NCBI RefSeq assembly: GCF_000772955.1
Contig: NZ_JPVO01000041.1
Location: forward strand, 34,984-98,983
DNA length: 64,000 nucleotides
Direction: 5' to 3'
Source: Ureibacillus sinduriensis BLB-1 = JCM 15800
Lineage (GTDB): Bacteria > Bacillota > Bacilli > Bacillales_A > Planococcaceae
Both the position numbers and the translations under genes were made by a program. Shown in pieces: positions 17,881-26,862 of this stretch. Position 1 is the stretch's first letter; each line of letters starts with the position of its first letter. Under the pieces are notes generated by a model, which was given only the letters and a program-made list of their open reading frames with translations, made no database searches and was not told where the DNA came from.

Positions 17881-19059
17881 TTGGACGATATCGTAATTAC
17901 CGGTTATGGCATTAAAGCACCTGGTATTTTAGATAATTTAAGCTTTTTAAATGTTTTAGAAAAGGGCATATGTACACAGAGTATTTTAAGAAACCCTCAG
18001 TATCCGGAAACTCATATTGTTGCGGGTATAATAGAGGACAGTTTCCTAGATATACGAGGAAGAAATTATAAGCGCCACTCGCGTTCTGTCAGAATGGCGG
18101 TCGCCTCTGCTTTGGATGCTTGCGAAATGTCGAATTTGGAATATTTCAAACCACACCGTATTGCAGTAATAATGGGAACTTCTGCTGGTGCCATTCTTGA
18201 AATAGAACAGCAGTCTTCAGACTTTTTTGATTTAAAGACTACTCCCATCCAAGGTGTTTCATATGCCGATACACACACGCTTTCGGGTACGGTTGCAGAG
18301 GTAATAGGTTCGTTTGGGCCTGCCTTTACTTTAACTACCGGATGCACTGCCAGTTTGGATGCACTGTCTATCGGAAAACTCCTTCTTGAAAATGGGACCG
18401 TGGATGCGTGCATTGTAGGTGGAACCGATGCGCCGTTAGGCCAGTGGACAATCAATGGCTTTAAAAAATTAAGAGCCCTCTCAACCGAATTGTCCATTGA
18501 AAATGCTGGTGTTCCTTTTTCAACAGCCCATCGCGGATTTGTTATATCGGAGGGCGCTGGAGTTATTGTGCTGGAACGCAGACAAACAGCAGAATCACGC
18601 AGCCAGAAGATATACGGAAAAGTTGAACGGGTCATAACGAGAAATGAAGGGCAAAAACTATTAAGTTCAGATACGACCGGCAGACATATGCTTGAGGTAT
18701 TCCAGGATACTATCGGGGATACTGTACCAAGCTATGTAAATAGCCAGGCGCTTGGTCTGGAAACAAACGATCACATAGAACGCTTGGTTCTGAAAGAAAC
18801 ATTCGGCTCGGAAGTACCGATCACTTCAATTAAAGGAATGACTGGACATTCATTTGGTGCAATGGGGGCCATTCAAATCATTTCATCACTACTTTCAATG
18901 GAACATGGGTTCATACCTCCTACCATTAAAACAAAATGCGTTGGTTTTAATGATATACCCATTGTTCTGAAGACTAGATATCAAGCTGTGGACTCTGTAT
19001 GCATCACTGCTCATGGCAGTAGCGGGAATAATGCCTGTCTACTGCTGACACATTGCTAG
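17881..19059 (+). CDS. orphan beta-ketoacyl synthase-like protein, first catalytic His absent
   Basis: 392 residues in the FabF/KS thiolase fold. TTG 17881 is preferred (AGGTG six bases upstream); GTG 17872 is the only other in-frame choice. Residues (TTG numbering): nucleophile C155 in TTGCTASLDALSIG, K318 and H323 in SIKGMTGHSFGAMGA, all present. The first His of the Cys-His-His triad (VNAHGTS in FabF) is replaced by Gln289 in VNSQALGLETND. No ACP, KR or AT gene is near, so it is not the housekeeping FabF. Cotranscribed with a c-di-GMP protein 12 bases downstream. Function unclear. Confidence 0.82.
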   Translation: MDDIVITGYGIKAPGILDNLSFLNVLEKGICTQSILRNPQYPETHIVAGIIEDSFLDIRGRNYKRHSRSVRMAVASALDACEMSNLEYFKPHRIAVIMGTSAGAILEIEQQSSDFFDLKTTPIQGVSYADTHTLSGTVAEVIGSFGPAFTLTTGCTASLDALSIGKLLLENGTVDACIVGGTDAPLGQWTINGFKKLRALSTELSIENAGVPFSTAHRGFVISEGAGVIVLERRQTAESRSQKIYGKVERVITRNEGQKLLSSDTTGRHMLEVFQDTIGDTVPSYVNSQALGLETNDHIERLVLKETFGSEVPITSIKGMTGHSFGAMGAIQIISSLLSMEHGFIPPTIKTKCVGFNDIPIVLKTRYQAVDSVCITAHGSSGNNACLLLTHC

Positions 19060-19071
19060 GAGGCGCAATAC

Positions 19072-21459
19072 ATGTTTTTTACCTTTTTAATTTTACTATC
19101 CTGCATTCCGATAGTAGTCGGCGTGACGCTATTAATTTTATTTAAAAAATACAAGCTATCGAGAGTGCTATTTCTACTTCTCTTAATGGTGACATTTTGG
19201 CAATTGGATGTTGCCTTTTTATATTCTTATAATCTTTTAAGTGAAGAAATTATCCTCTTCTTGTTCAAGTTGCTGCGCTTTGGTTCGATTTTGATTACAC
19301 CTGTATTTTTCCATGTCGGATATACAATTGTGCAAGAAATCTTGCCGGAGGAATTGCAAAAGAAATGGAAACCTTATGTAAATCGTACTACTGTCTTTTT
19401 ATTCTACGGACTAGCCTTTTTTGTATATATCGTAGGATGGAGCAAAAATGGAGTTAGTAGTTTGGAGCTTATGCAAATAGGTTCCAACGAATTTTACTTT
19501 CCAGTTTACGGAAAGTTATCTTGGACTTTCATTTTCAATATTTTAATCTTCCTGGTTAGTATGACCACCTGTTTTTTAATTAGTTTAAATGTTAAACAGA
19601 ATAGCGAACGTACCTTTTTAGTTTATTTTAGTATCTTTTCAACTGTTGGTTATGCTATAGGTGGCTTAAATATGTTTCCGGCGGCAAAATTATACCCAAG
19701 TTCAATTGCGTTGCTAGTCTATGCCCTTTCCATATTAATCATTTCTAGCAGAATGCATCTAGAGATTGTGAATAATATGAACAAGAAATTAAATGAGCAG
19801 AAGAAATTCCTTTTTCAAGTAATCGATTTGAACCCGAACTATATCTATGCACGAGACAGAAATGAACGTTATACTCTGTTAAATCAATCCTATGCACAGC
19901 TGAAAGGAATCAACATCCAGGATATGGTCGGGAAAACGGATGATGAACTGCAACGAGAACCCCAACTGGAAAAAAGAATACAGGCGGGCAATCTATACGA
20001 GGTGCGGGAAAAAGTCTTTATTCGCGAAGAAGAAATCACCTCTGCTTCCGGTGAGGTCGTATGGGTTCAGACTGTCAAGGTCCCAATCAATCTGGATGAG
20101 AGCTCCGCAATACTTGCTGTCTCAACAGATATTACTGAACGGAAACAATATGAAGACGAAATCAAGTTCCAAGCCTATCATGATTCTTTAACCGGATTGC
20201 CGAATAGACGAATGTTTAATGAAGATTTGACCAGCCTCCTGGAAAGAACAAAGTCGGAAAATAGTCAGAGTGCCATTATGTTTCTAGATTTAGACCGATT
20301 CAAATACATTAATGACACAATGGGGCATGACGTTGGAGACCTTCTATTAGTCGAAGTATCAAGACGTATTGAGAATCTGCTGAAGAAGAGGCACCATTCA
20401 GCCAAAATTTATCGCCTTGGGGGGGATGAATTTACAATTCTGCTTTCACAATATAGTGCTACCGAGAGTGAAGCCCTTGCCAAAGAATTATTGGCGCAAT
20501 TTAAAACTGGCTTCATGATTGTTGGCAGTGAGTATTTCATCACCCCGAGTATCGGTATCAGCATCTATCCACAAGATGGCGTTGATGCAAATACCCTCAT
20601 AAAACATGCTGATACGGCCATGTACTATGTGAAAGAAAAAGGGAAAAATAACTATCAATTATTTACTGCGGAAATGCAGAAAAACTTCTACCGAAAGATG
20701 ATGATTGAAAGCCAATTAAGAACAGCATTGGATAATAAGGAATTGGAACTATATTATCAGCCTATCATTGATTTAAAATCCAAAAACATTGTTGCAGTGG
20801 AATCTCTATTAAGGTGGAATAACGAAACTGTCGGACCTGTGTCACCTGATGAATTTATACCGGTTGCAGAAGAAACAGGAATGATTTTGCCAATCGGCCA
20901 TTGGGTGCTGCAAACAGCTATCCAGCAAAATGCGAAATGGCTGAGTGAAGGTTACAAACCTTTAAAGACAAGCATCAATGTTTCAGTGAGGCAATTACTT
21001 GATCCAATGTTTGGGGATAATGTGAAAAATGCAATAGAAAGCACTGGGATCGATGGGGACAAAATTGTACTGGAGATCACCGAGAGCATTGCAATGTATG
21101 CAGATTCGATGATAGAAAAGCTGAATGCCTTAAAGAAAATTGGCGTCACCCTCTCGATGGATGACTTTGGGACAGGTTACTCCTCCCTTAGTTACCTAAA
21201 CAAGTACCCATTGGATTCACTGAAAATCGATAAATCGTTTGTTATGGGGATGCATCAAGACGAGGAGCATAAGGCCATTGTAAAAACGATTATTGCCATA
21301 GCAAATCATCTTGAATTGAGGGTGATTGCCGAAGGAATTGAAGGCCTGGAAGATGCCGACTACTTGAATGAAATGGGTTGTGATTATGGCCAAGGATATT
21401 ACTTCAGCCGCCCACTTCCTGCAAAAGAATTCGAAGAAAGATGGCTGGCCTTAAAATAA
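19072..21459 (+). CDS. membrane PAS-GGDEF-EAL protein (c-di-GMP turnover)
   Basis: 795 residues. About seven membrane helices (1-228), a PAS domain (about 245-358: FQVIDLNPNYIYARDRNERY, ending STDITERKQ), GGDEF (about 365-530; motif LGGDEF 449-454) and EAL (about 545-795). The EAL signature reads ESL (577-579), still with the key Glu; other metal ligands are present (NVSVRQL, LEITES, DDFGTGYSS, VIAEGIE). The GGDEF site is intact but the I-site RxxD is not visible (RHHS), so product inhibition may be absent. GGAGG precedes ATG. Could make or degrade c-di-GMP. Confidence 0.9.
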   Translation: MFFTFLILLSCIPIVVGVTLLILFKKYKLSRVLFLLLLMVTFWQLDVAFLYSYNLLSEEIILFLFKLLRFGSILITPVFFHVGYTIVQEILPEELQKKWKPYVNRTTVFLFYGLAFFVYIVGWSKNGVSSLELMQIGSNEFYFPVYGKLSWTFIFNILIFLVSMTTCFLISLNVKQNSERTFLVYFSIFSTVGYAIGGLNMFPAAKLYPSSIALLVYALSILIISSRMHLEIVNNMNKKLNEQKKFLFQVIDLNPNYIYARDRNERYTLLNQSYAQLKGINIQDMVGKTDDELQREPQLEKRIQAGNLYEVREKVFIREEEITSASGEVVWVQTVKVPINLDESSAILAVSTDITERKQYEDEIKFQAYHDSLTGLPNRRMFNEDLTSLLERTKSENSQSAIMFLDLDRFKYINDTMGHDVGDLLLVEVSRRIENLLKKRHHSAKIYRLGGDEFTILLSQYSATESEALAKELLAQFKTGFMIVGSEYFITPSIGISIYPQDGVDANTLIKHADTAMYYVKEKGKNNYQLFTAEMQKNFYRKMMIESQLRTALDNKELELYYQPIIDLKSKNIVAVESLLRWNNETVGPVSPDEFIPVAEETGMILPIGHWVLQTAIQQNAKWLSEGYKPLKTSINVSVRQLLDPMFGDNVKNAIESTGIDGDKIVLEITESIAMYADSMIEKLNALKKIGVTLSMDDFGTGYSSLSYLNKYPLDSLKIDKSFVMGMHQDEEHKAIVKTIIAIANHLELRVIAEGIEGLEDADYLNEMGCDYGQGYYFSRPLPAKEFEERWLALK

Positions 21460-21513
21460 ATAACTATTTTTGTTAGTATATTTTGCAAATTAGAATTTTA
21501 TAAACAAGCAAAT

Positions 21514-21556
21514 AAGGCATTCAGTATGAAAACGTACTGAATGCCTTTCATTTTTT
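21514..21556 (+). terminator. terminator of the ketosynthase/GGDEF-EAL operon
   Basis: Stem 21514-21526 with 21535-21547 (12 perfect pairs after the first), loop of eight, then CATTTTTT. Confidence 0.9.
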
Positions 21557-21736
21557 CATATGCCCATCTATCTTGCCATTTGGCATTTGCTATCTACCAC
21601 AAATCTATAAAAGTTGCTCAGGACTACATATGTAAATCTTGTATAACCATCCTCTTATCTAATAGGAATTCCCACCTTTAATTACCAGCCTACTTTTAGA
21701 CGATTCTATATTATGATTGTTAGTGAGGTGATGAAA

Positions 21737-22066
21737 ATGATAAAAGCTTATACATACCCAGTAATTTTTGCTCTAGAGGATACAGAAACAGATGAAGGTG
21801 ATTTCCCCGTTTATATCAGAATCCCAGATCTTATGGATGCGGGATTTTCCTTCGCCGCATCTGCAGGGAATACTGAAGACGATATTTTGGCTATTGCCAG
21901 CGATTGCATGAAGATGTCCCTTGCCGATGGGCTTCGTCGTGACTTACAGGCGCCAATAGCATCAAAACTTGACAACGTTGACTTAAAGAGACATCTGTCA
22001 CGGTATGACGATGAAGATATAAATCTTAAAAGCATCGCAATAGAATGGATTAAAACTGAGGTGTAA
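21737..22066 (+). CDS. HicB-like protein without HicA
   Basis: 109 residues: YTYPVIFALEDTETDEGDFP, RIPDLMDAGFSFAASAGNTE and AIASDCMKMSLADGLRRDLQ are the HicB_lk antitoxin fold (partial RNase H-like). ATG 21737 has GAGGTG seven bases upstream; ATG 21731 abuts that site. No HicA toxin (about 60 residues) is found on either side, and no DNA-binding tail is obvious, so it is a solitary HicB-like protein. The stop codon lies in the loop of its terminator. Confidence 0.75.
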   Translation: MIKAYTYPVIFALEDTETDEGDFPVYIRIPDLMDAGFSFAASAGNTEDDILAIASDCMKMSLADGLRRDLQAPIASKLDNVDLKRHLSRYDDEDINLKSIAIEWIKTEV

Positions 22067-22082
22067 AGCCTCAGTTTTTTTG
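22055..22082 (+). terminator. terminator overlapping the HicB-like stop codon
   Basis: ACTGAGG (22055-22061) pairs with CCTCAGT (22069-22075), followed by eight T; the TAA (22064-22066) lies in the loop. Confidence 0.88.
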
Positions 22083-22225
22083 CAGTTCATAACAATAAAT
22101 TTGCCTATCCTATCCGCCCTGTCGCTACCGCTTTGCAACTAAAATTATTAGGTACTTTTCTTCATTTATAAGAGACTGAAAATTGTGTTAATATCGTTGT
22201 ATCTTAATAGAATTGGAGAGTTGAT

Positions 22226-24028
22226 ATGATAAGTTTTTCTAAACCTGGTGTAGAACAATTTTTTCAGACGTTAACGATTTCAGATTTCACAATTAGTCCT
22301 GACGAAAAACAATTGGTATTCAGTACCAATTTAAACGGTTATTTCAACCTGTGGGCAATGGATTTGCCAAATCAATTCCCTTATCCTCTCACATTTAATA
22401 ATCAAAGTGCAGCATTTCTGTCTTATGCTAAAACAGGTGAGTTCATTATTGCAGGCTTCGATAAGGATGGGGATGAAAATGCACAAATTTATGCTGTTTC
22501 CCCCCAAGGCGGAACATTATATCCTCTACGTCTGCATGAAGGCGAACGTCACTTTTTTTCACATCTGAGCGAAGATGGAAAACGGCTTTACTATCCAAGT
22601 ACTTTTGGTAATACAACCTACTTCAATAACTACGTTTATGATATCGAATCAGGAGAAGAAAAACTCTTGCTTGAAGGTGAGGAAGCACCTACCTTCATCG
22701 ATGCAGTGAGTCCTAACGAGGATTCCTTTGTTGCCATCAAACAATACGGCAACACCCATTCTGTGGCTTATGTATATCTTGGAGCAGAGAAGCACTTGCT
22801 CACTCCCGAGACAACGGAGCAGCATACTGTTACAGGAATTGTCTATACCTCTAATTCGGAAATTTACTTTTTAACTGAATACAACGCAGATTTAAATTAT
22901 CTAGCAAAATTAAATCTAGCAACAAAAGAATTTTCAATCGAATTACAGCTTGATAAAGAAGATTTCACATATTTAACATATTCAAAGAAAGATCATTCTC
23001 TCTATCTAATCGGATCATATGGTGTTGAGGATCGTTTATACAAGTACAATCTGGAGAACGGCCAATTACACTCCTTGAACACGCCGACAAGTGTGATCGA
23101 TAAACTAGTCGTTACTTCCAGTGGCAGCCTTTATGTTCTAGGTCGCAATGCAACTACACCAGGTAATATTTTCACCTCGAAGGATAATGGCACTGACTGG
23201 ATAGAATTAACTCATTACCGTGTACCGGGGGTAAACGAAGATGAATTGGTTGAGCCGGAAGTGTTGACTTACCCTTCATTTGATGGAATGGAAATTGAAG
23301 CATTATTTTTCAAAGCGAAGGAAGAAACCTCAAATGGTCATGTTATTCTTTGGCCTCATGGAGGTCCGCAAGCTTTGGAACGCAAAACTTTCCGATCCAT
23401 GTTCCAATCTCTTCTTTATAGCGGCTATTCGATATTTGCGCCAAACTTCCGTGGGTCAACCAATTACGGTCTGCAGTTTTCCAAAATGGTTGAAGGCGAT
23501 TGGGGTCATGGGCCACGTTTAGATAATATCCAAGGTTTGGAATGGTTAATTGAAAAAGGCTATGCTGACAGAGAAAAAATTCTACTATTGGGAGGAAGCT
23601 ATGGGGGCTATATGGCCCTTTTACTTCACGGTAGACATGCAGAGTACTTCAGGGCGGTAGTGGACATTTTCGGACCGAGCGATCTCTTCTCATTTATCGA
23701 CTCTGTACCTGAGTTTTGGAAACCTTATATGGAACAATGGGTTGGGGATCCTGTGAAAGATAAGGAAAGATTAACAAAGGATTCCCCCATCACTTATTTA
23801 GATGGCATGACAAAACCAATGCTCGTCATTCAAGGAGCAAACGATCCACGCGTTGTGCAAAAAGAGTCCGATCAAATTGTTGCTGCACTGAAGGAAAAAG
23901 GACGCGAAGTGGAATACATCGTGCTGGAAGATGAAGGACACGGTTTCTCCAAAAAGCAAAATGAGATACTCGTCTATGGAAAAATTATCGAGTTCTTCAA
24001 TCAACAAATCGCCAAATTGATGCAATAA
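22226..24028 (+). CDS. S9-family serine peptidase (acylaminoacyl-peptidase-like)
   Basis: 600 residues. Residues 1-340 form WD/PD40-type beta-propeller repeats (ISPDEKQLVFSTNLNGYFNLW, VSPNEDSFVAIKQYG). The C-terminal alpha/beta hydrolase has WPHGGP (oxyanion), nucleophile S458 in LLGGSYGGYMA, D540 in VIQGANDPRV and H572 in EDEGHGFSKKQN. It should cleave short peptides or acylated N-termini in the cytoplasm; no signal peptide. GGAGAG precedes ATG. Single gene with terminator. Confidence 0.92.
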   Translation: MISFSKPGVEQFFQTLTISDFTISPDEKQLVFSTNLNGYFNLWAMDLPNQFPYPLTFNNQSAAFLSYAKTGEFIIAGFDKDGDENAQIYAVSPQGGTLYPLRLHEGERHFFSHLSEDGKRLYYPSTFGNTTYFNNYVYDIESGEEKLLLEGEEAPTFIDAVSPNEDSFVAIKQYGNTHSVAYVYLGAEKHLLTPETTEQHTVTGIVYTSNSEIYFLTEYNADLNYLAKLNLATKEFSIELQLDKEDFTYLTYSKKDHSLYLIGSYGVEDRLYKYNLENGQLHSLNTPTSVIDKLVVTSSGSLYVLGRNATTPGNIFTSKDNGTDWIELTHYRVPGVNEDELVEPEVLTYPSFDGMEIEALFFKAKEETSNGHVILWPHGGPQALERKTFRSMFQSLLYSGYSIFAPNFRGSTNYGLQFSKMVEGDWGHGPRLDNIQGLEWLIEKGYADREKILLLGGSYGGYMALLLHGRHAEYFRAVVDIFGPSDLFSFIDSVPEFWKPYMEQWVGDPVKDKERLTKDSPITYLDGMTKPMLVIQGANDPRVVQKESDQIVAALKEKGREVEYIVLEDEGHGFSKKQNEILVYGKIIEFFNQQIAKLMQ

Positions 24029-24039
24029 TATTAAAATAG

Positions 24040-24085
24040 CCCTTAATGCTGGATTTTCTTTGCATTAAGGGTGTATTATTTTTTC
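24040..24085 (+). terminator. terminator of the S9 peptidase gene
   Basis: CCCTTAATGC (24040-24049) pairs with GCATTAAGGG (24062-24071), followed by a TATTATTTTTT tract. Confidence 0.88.
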
Positions 24086-24326
24086 CGGTTGCATCGCATC
24101 TCAAAATAAATACACATATCAAGAAATTGCCACCCCTTCGTTCAACTCAAGAAACAAACACGATGAACAATCCTAATGATCTAAAAGAATTATTATAAAT
24201 TCTTTTATTGCCTCCCCACTCAAATTTTCAATTTTTGAAATATATAAAACTCATTTAAACAAACGGTTTTTCTACTACAATAAGTAGAAACCTTAAATAG
24301 AATAAGAGTTAAAAGGAGGCAACATC

Positions 24327-24851
24327 ATGAATAAATGCGCACATCTGATGGGTGGCCTAACAGCAGGTATAGCCGCATCAAAGCATCTCCTTCCATCGGT
24401 TTCACAAAACGGATCGTTTGATGGCTTGTTGGGTATCGGGGCGGTACTTTGTGGAGCTATACTGGGATCGCTTCTTCCTGACATTGATCATCGAAACAGT
24501 TATATCGGCAGAAAGCTGAAGATTGCTTCTTTTATCATTAGCAAGACACTAGGGCATCGAAGTGTCGTTCATACTCCTCTTGTTATCTTTGCGTTCTCCG
24601 CATTGATTTACTCCTTATCAATCGGATTAACCGGCCCAATTCAAGCCTTATTAACCCCCTTTATTTATGGGTTAAGTTGCGGGATGTGGAGTCATCTGCT
24701 TCTAGATATGATGACCAAAAGAGGGATTCCCCTCCTATATCCCTTCACTAAAATGAGTTTTCGGATTGCGAATTTCAAGAGTGGCGGCATGGGCGATACT
24801 ATCGCAATAATGGGCTGTACGCTCTTGATGTTCTTGATGTTAATTAATTGA
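24327..24851 (+). CDS. YdjM/YfhP-family membrane-bound metal-dependent hydrolase
   Basis: 174 residues, four membrane helices. The conserved polar motifs of PF04307 are all present: H6 in NKCAHLMGGL, LLPDIDHRNS, LGHRSVVHT and WSHLLLDMMTKRGIPLLYPF. In E. coli the homologue YdjM is SOS-regulated; YfhP in B. subtilis affects other genes. Activity is not established. AAGGAGG precedes ATG. Single gene. Confidence 0.85.
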   Translation: MNKCAHLMGGLTAGIAASKHLLPSVSQNGSFDGLLGIGAVLCGAILGSLLPDIDHRNSYIGRKLKIASFIISKTLGHRSVVHTPLVIFAFSALIYSLSIGLTGPIQALLTPFIYGLSCGMWSHLLLDMMTKRGIPLLYPFTKMSFRIANFKSGGMGDTIAIMGCTLLMFLMLIN

Positions 24852-24869
24852 GATATAACGAAAAAAATG

Positions 24870-24908
24870 AGCACATTACGAGCTGACATTCAGCCTGTAA
24901 TGTACTCT
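24870..24908. terminator. bidirectional terminator between convergent genes
   Basis: GAG-C-ACATTAC (24870-24880) pairs with GTAATGT-A-CTC (24898-24908), with an inner GCTG/CAGC stem. A-run on the left and T-rich tract on the right serve both strands. Confidence 0.75.
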
Positions 24909-24917
24909 TCCTTTTCA

Positions 24918-25136
24918 CTATTGCTTATGATTCATTTTCTCTTTCCTTGAATGAATAAATTTTTGAGTGACCATTCCCGCATTAAATAGCGCAATAATCA
25001 TAACCAAGTAAAACAATAATCTAGGTAAAGCAAATTCCCCTTCATACGAAAAATCCGTATAGTAGAAAGAATTCATCACAAAGCAACCTGCTACAAATAT
25101 TGTTAGAATGAGTTCAAATCTCGAGGATTTCCTCAA
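24918..25136 (-). CDS. small two-helix membrane protein, unknown
   Basis: 72 residues from TTG 25134-25136 with GGGAGG eight bases upstream. Two hydrophobic helices (ILTIFVAGCFVMNSF and LPRLLFYLVMIIALFNAGM) with a basic tail RKEKMNHKQ. The frame is open further 5', but that part overlaps the tag stop codon and lacks a start site. Cotranscribed with tag (23 bases). Not recognised. Confidence 0.65.
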   Translation of the reverse strand: MRKSSRFELILTIFVAGCFVMNSFYYTDFSYEGEFALPRLLFYLVMIIALFNAGMVTQKFIHSRKEKMNHKQ

Positions 25137-25159
25137 TTCTTTTACCTCCCTAGTCAATT

Positions 25160-25723
25160 TCATTGTGAATGTGACGGATGGCAGCAGCATTCCAGGATGT
25201 GGTCGTTCACCATTCCCACCGCTTGCATAAAGGAGTACATAATTGTACTTCCGACAAACTTAAAACCCTCTTTTTTCAGTTTTTTGCTCATCTGATCACT
25301 AATTTCGGTCGTTACAGGAACTTCCTTCATGGACTTCCATTCATTGATGATCGGTTGATGGTCGACAAAATCCCATATGTAATTGGAGAATGAACCGTAT
25401 TCCTTTTGTATCCGCAAAAAGATCTGAGCATTTGTTACAACACTTTGTATTTTCAACTTATTCCGGACAATCCCTGGATTTTCTTTCAGGGCTTGTAATT
25501 TTTCCTCAGTGTAATGAACGATCTTTTCAGCATCAAATTGATCGAAGGCTTCGCGATAGTTCTCTCTTTTCTGTAAAATCGTCCACCAACTTAACCCTGC
25601 TTGTGCACCTTCCAAGCAGAGCATTTCAAATAGTTTCCGATCATCATATACAGGGACTCCCCACTCTTTATCATGATACTCAATATATAACGGTTCTTTT
25701 GTTACCCATCCGCAACGCTTCAC
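25160..25723 (-). CDS. tag: DNA-3-methyladenine glycosylase I
   Basis: 187 residues from GTG 25721-25723 (GGAGG eight bases upstream). With this start the zinc ligands fall at C4 and H17 as in E. coli Tag, and the other pair is in VNDHILEC near the end (H-x3-C). The HhH glycosylase core follows: YHDKEWGVPVYDDRKLFEML, GLSWWTILQKRENYR, NPGIVRNKLKI and GFKFVGSTIMYSFMQAVGMV. It excises 3-methyladenine from alkylated DNA. First of a possible two-gene unit. Confidence 0.95.
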   Translation of the reverse strand: MKRCGWVTKEPLYIEYHDKEWGVPVYDDRKLFEMLCLEGAQAGLSWWTILQKRENYREAFDQFDAEKIVHYTEEKLQALKENPGIVRNKLKIQSVVTNAQIFLRIQKEYGSFSNYIWDFVDHQPIINEWKSMKEVPVTTEISDQMSKKLKKEGFKFVGSTIMYSFMQAVGMVNDHILECCCHPSHSQ

Positions 25724-25742
25724 TGTAATCAACCTCCATTCA

Positions 25743-25901
25743 TTAGCATTTCTTCTCTATTTCTTGTAGTAGCCTAATCATTTCTTTGTTTTGTTCTACA
25801 TGAATTTCGCTATTTATTTTAATATGACGAATCCATCTGACGATAAAAGCCAATATGAACAACGGCACAAGATAAAAAATAGCGGCAATCAAATCTCCCA
25901 T
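25743..25901 (-). CDS. 52-residue membrane protein, unknown
   Basis: ATG 25899-25901 with AAGGGGTG upstream; stop TAA at 25743-25745. One membrane helix (IAAIFYLVPLFILAFIVRW) and a charged tail HVEQNKEMIRLLQEIEKK likely to form a coiled coil. This is the shape of the common Bacillus one-helix DUF4083-like proteins, which I cannot assign with certainty. It lies 20 bases before the tag start and may be in the same operon. Confidence 0.6.
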   Translation of the reverse strand: MGDLIAAIFYLVPLFILAFIVRWIRHIKINSEIHVEQNKEMIRLLQEIEKKC

Positions 25902-26129
25902 TTAAACACCCCTTAAATTACTCCATTTATAACTGTTGCATTTGCACTTATATGATAATATCAATTTCATTTCAAAATATAGCACACACTTTTATACATC
26001 CTAAATAATACCATATTACAATTAATCAGTTGTTAATTGTAGTAAAAACTATATTTAAGACTTTTGTACAAAATGAAAAAGTTATAAATTGCATTATGCT
26101 CACTATTAATAAATTTTGGGAGTGACGAT

Positions 26130-26813
26130 ATGAAGATAAATAAAGTTACCTTATATGCCCATGATTTGGAGGGCTTGGAAATTTTCTATTGCAAGAAACT
26201 CGGGTTTCAAAAGCTCGAAATGACTTCAACAGGTTTGGAAATCAAGATTGGGGAGAGTATACTAGCATTTGAAATGGCAGTTCCAAACGAACAAAAGCAA
26301 TACCATTTTGCATTCAACATCCCAAGCAATCTTTTTGAGAAAGCAAAAGAATGGATCCAGTGCCACACCTTACTGTTAAAGGACCAAGGTCGGAATTTTG
26401 CATATTTTGAAAACTTCGATGCCCATTCCGTATATTTTTATGATCCTGAAGGAAATGTCGTTGAATTGATCGCCCGCCACTCCGCTAACCCTGCAGCTCA
26501 TACTGACCGATTTACGGCAAGAGAGATACTTAGTATCGGCGAGATTAATTTAACAACTGAAGATCTGTTGGTAGTGGGACAAAAATTGGTTTCCCTCGGG
26601 ATTCCCTTACAAAATGGAGCTGAGCTGGATGAAACTTCACTTAATTTTATGGGGGAACCGAACAGCAATGCCTACATCTTACTAGGGCCCGCAAAGCGCA
26701 ATTGGTATTTTTCCACTAAGGATGCTGTTGTGAGTCGGATTAATATTATTGTGAATGGTCATCTTGAGCTTTCGGTTGATAAAAATGGCCGTTTCCATTA
26801 CAAAAATAGTTAA
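26130..26813 (+). CDS. VOC-family dioxygenase/glyoxalase-like protein
   Basis: 227 residues: KVTLYAHDLEGLEIFYCKKL, FAFNIPSNLFEKAKEWI and VYFYDPEGNVVELIARHS form the first VOC unit; the rest (SIGEINLTTEDLLVVGQKL, SRINIIVNGHLELSVD) is a second, weaker one. The metal triad cannot be fully checked, though the H of YAHDLE and E of VVELIA are present. GGGAGTG precedes ATG. Single gene. Confidence 0.8.
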   Translation: MKINKVTLYAHDLEGLEIFYCKKLGFQKLEMTSTGLEIKIGESILAFEMAVPNEQKQYHFAFNIPSNLFEKAKEWIQCHTLLLKDQGRNFAYFENFDAHSVYFYDPEGNVVELIARHSANPAAHTDRFTAREILSIGEINLTTEDLLVVGQKLVSLGIPLQNGAELDETSLNFMGEPNSNAYILLGPAKRNWYFSTKDAVVSRINIIVNGHLELSVDKNGRFHYKNS

Positions 26814-26818
26814 AAAAC

Positions 26819-26847
26819 GGGCATTTCTTCGCTTTGAAGAAATGCCC
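26819..26847. terminator. bidirectional terminator
   Basis: GGGCATTTCTTC (26819-26830) pairs with GAAGAAATGCCC (26836-26847), 12 bp perfect. Between the VOC gene (+) and the CarD gene (-, ends 26863). Confidence 0.8.
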
Positions 26848-26862
26848 CTATGCTCATTACAT

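Noticed and set aside
18066..18635. 189-codon minus-strand frame in the ketosynthase gene
   Set aside because: Antisense shadow of a clearly coding gene; no protein motifs.
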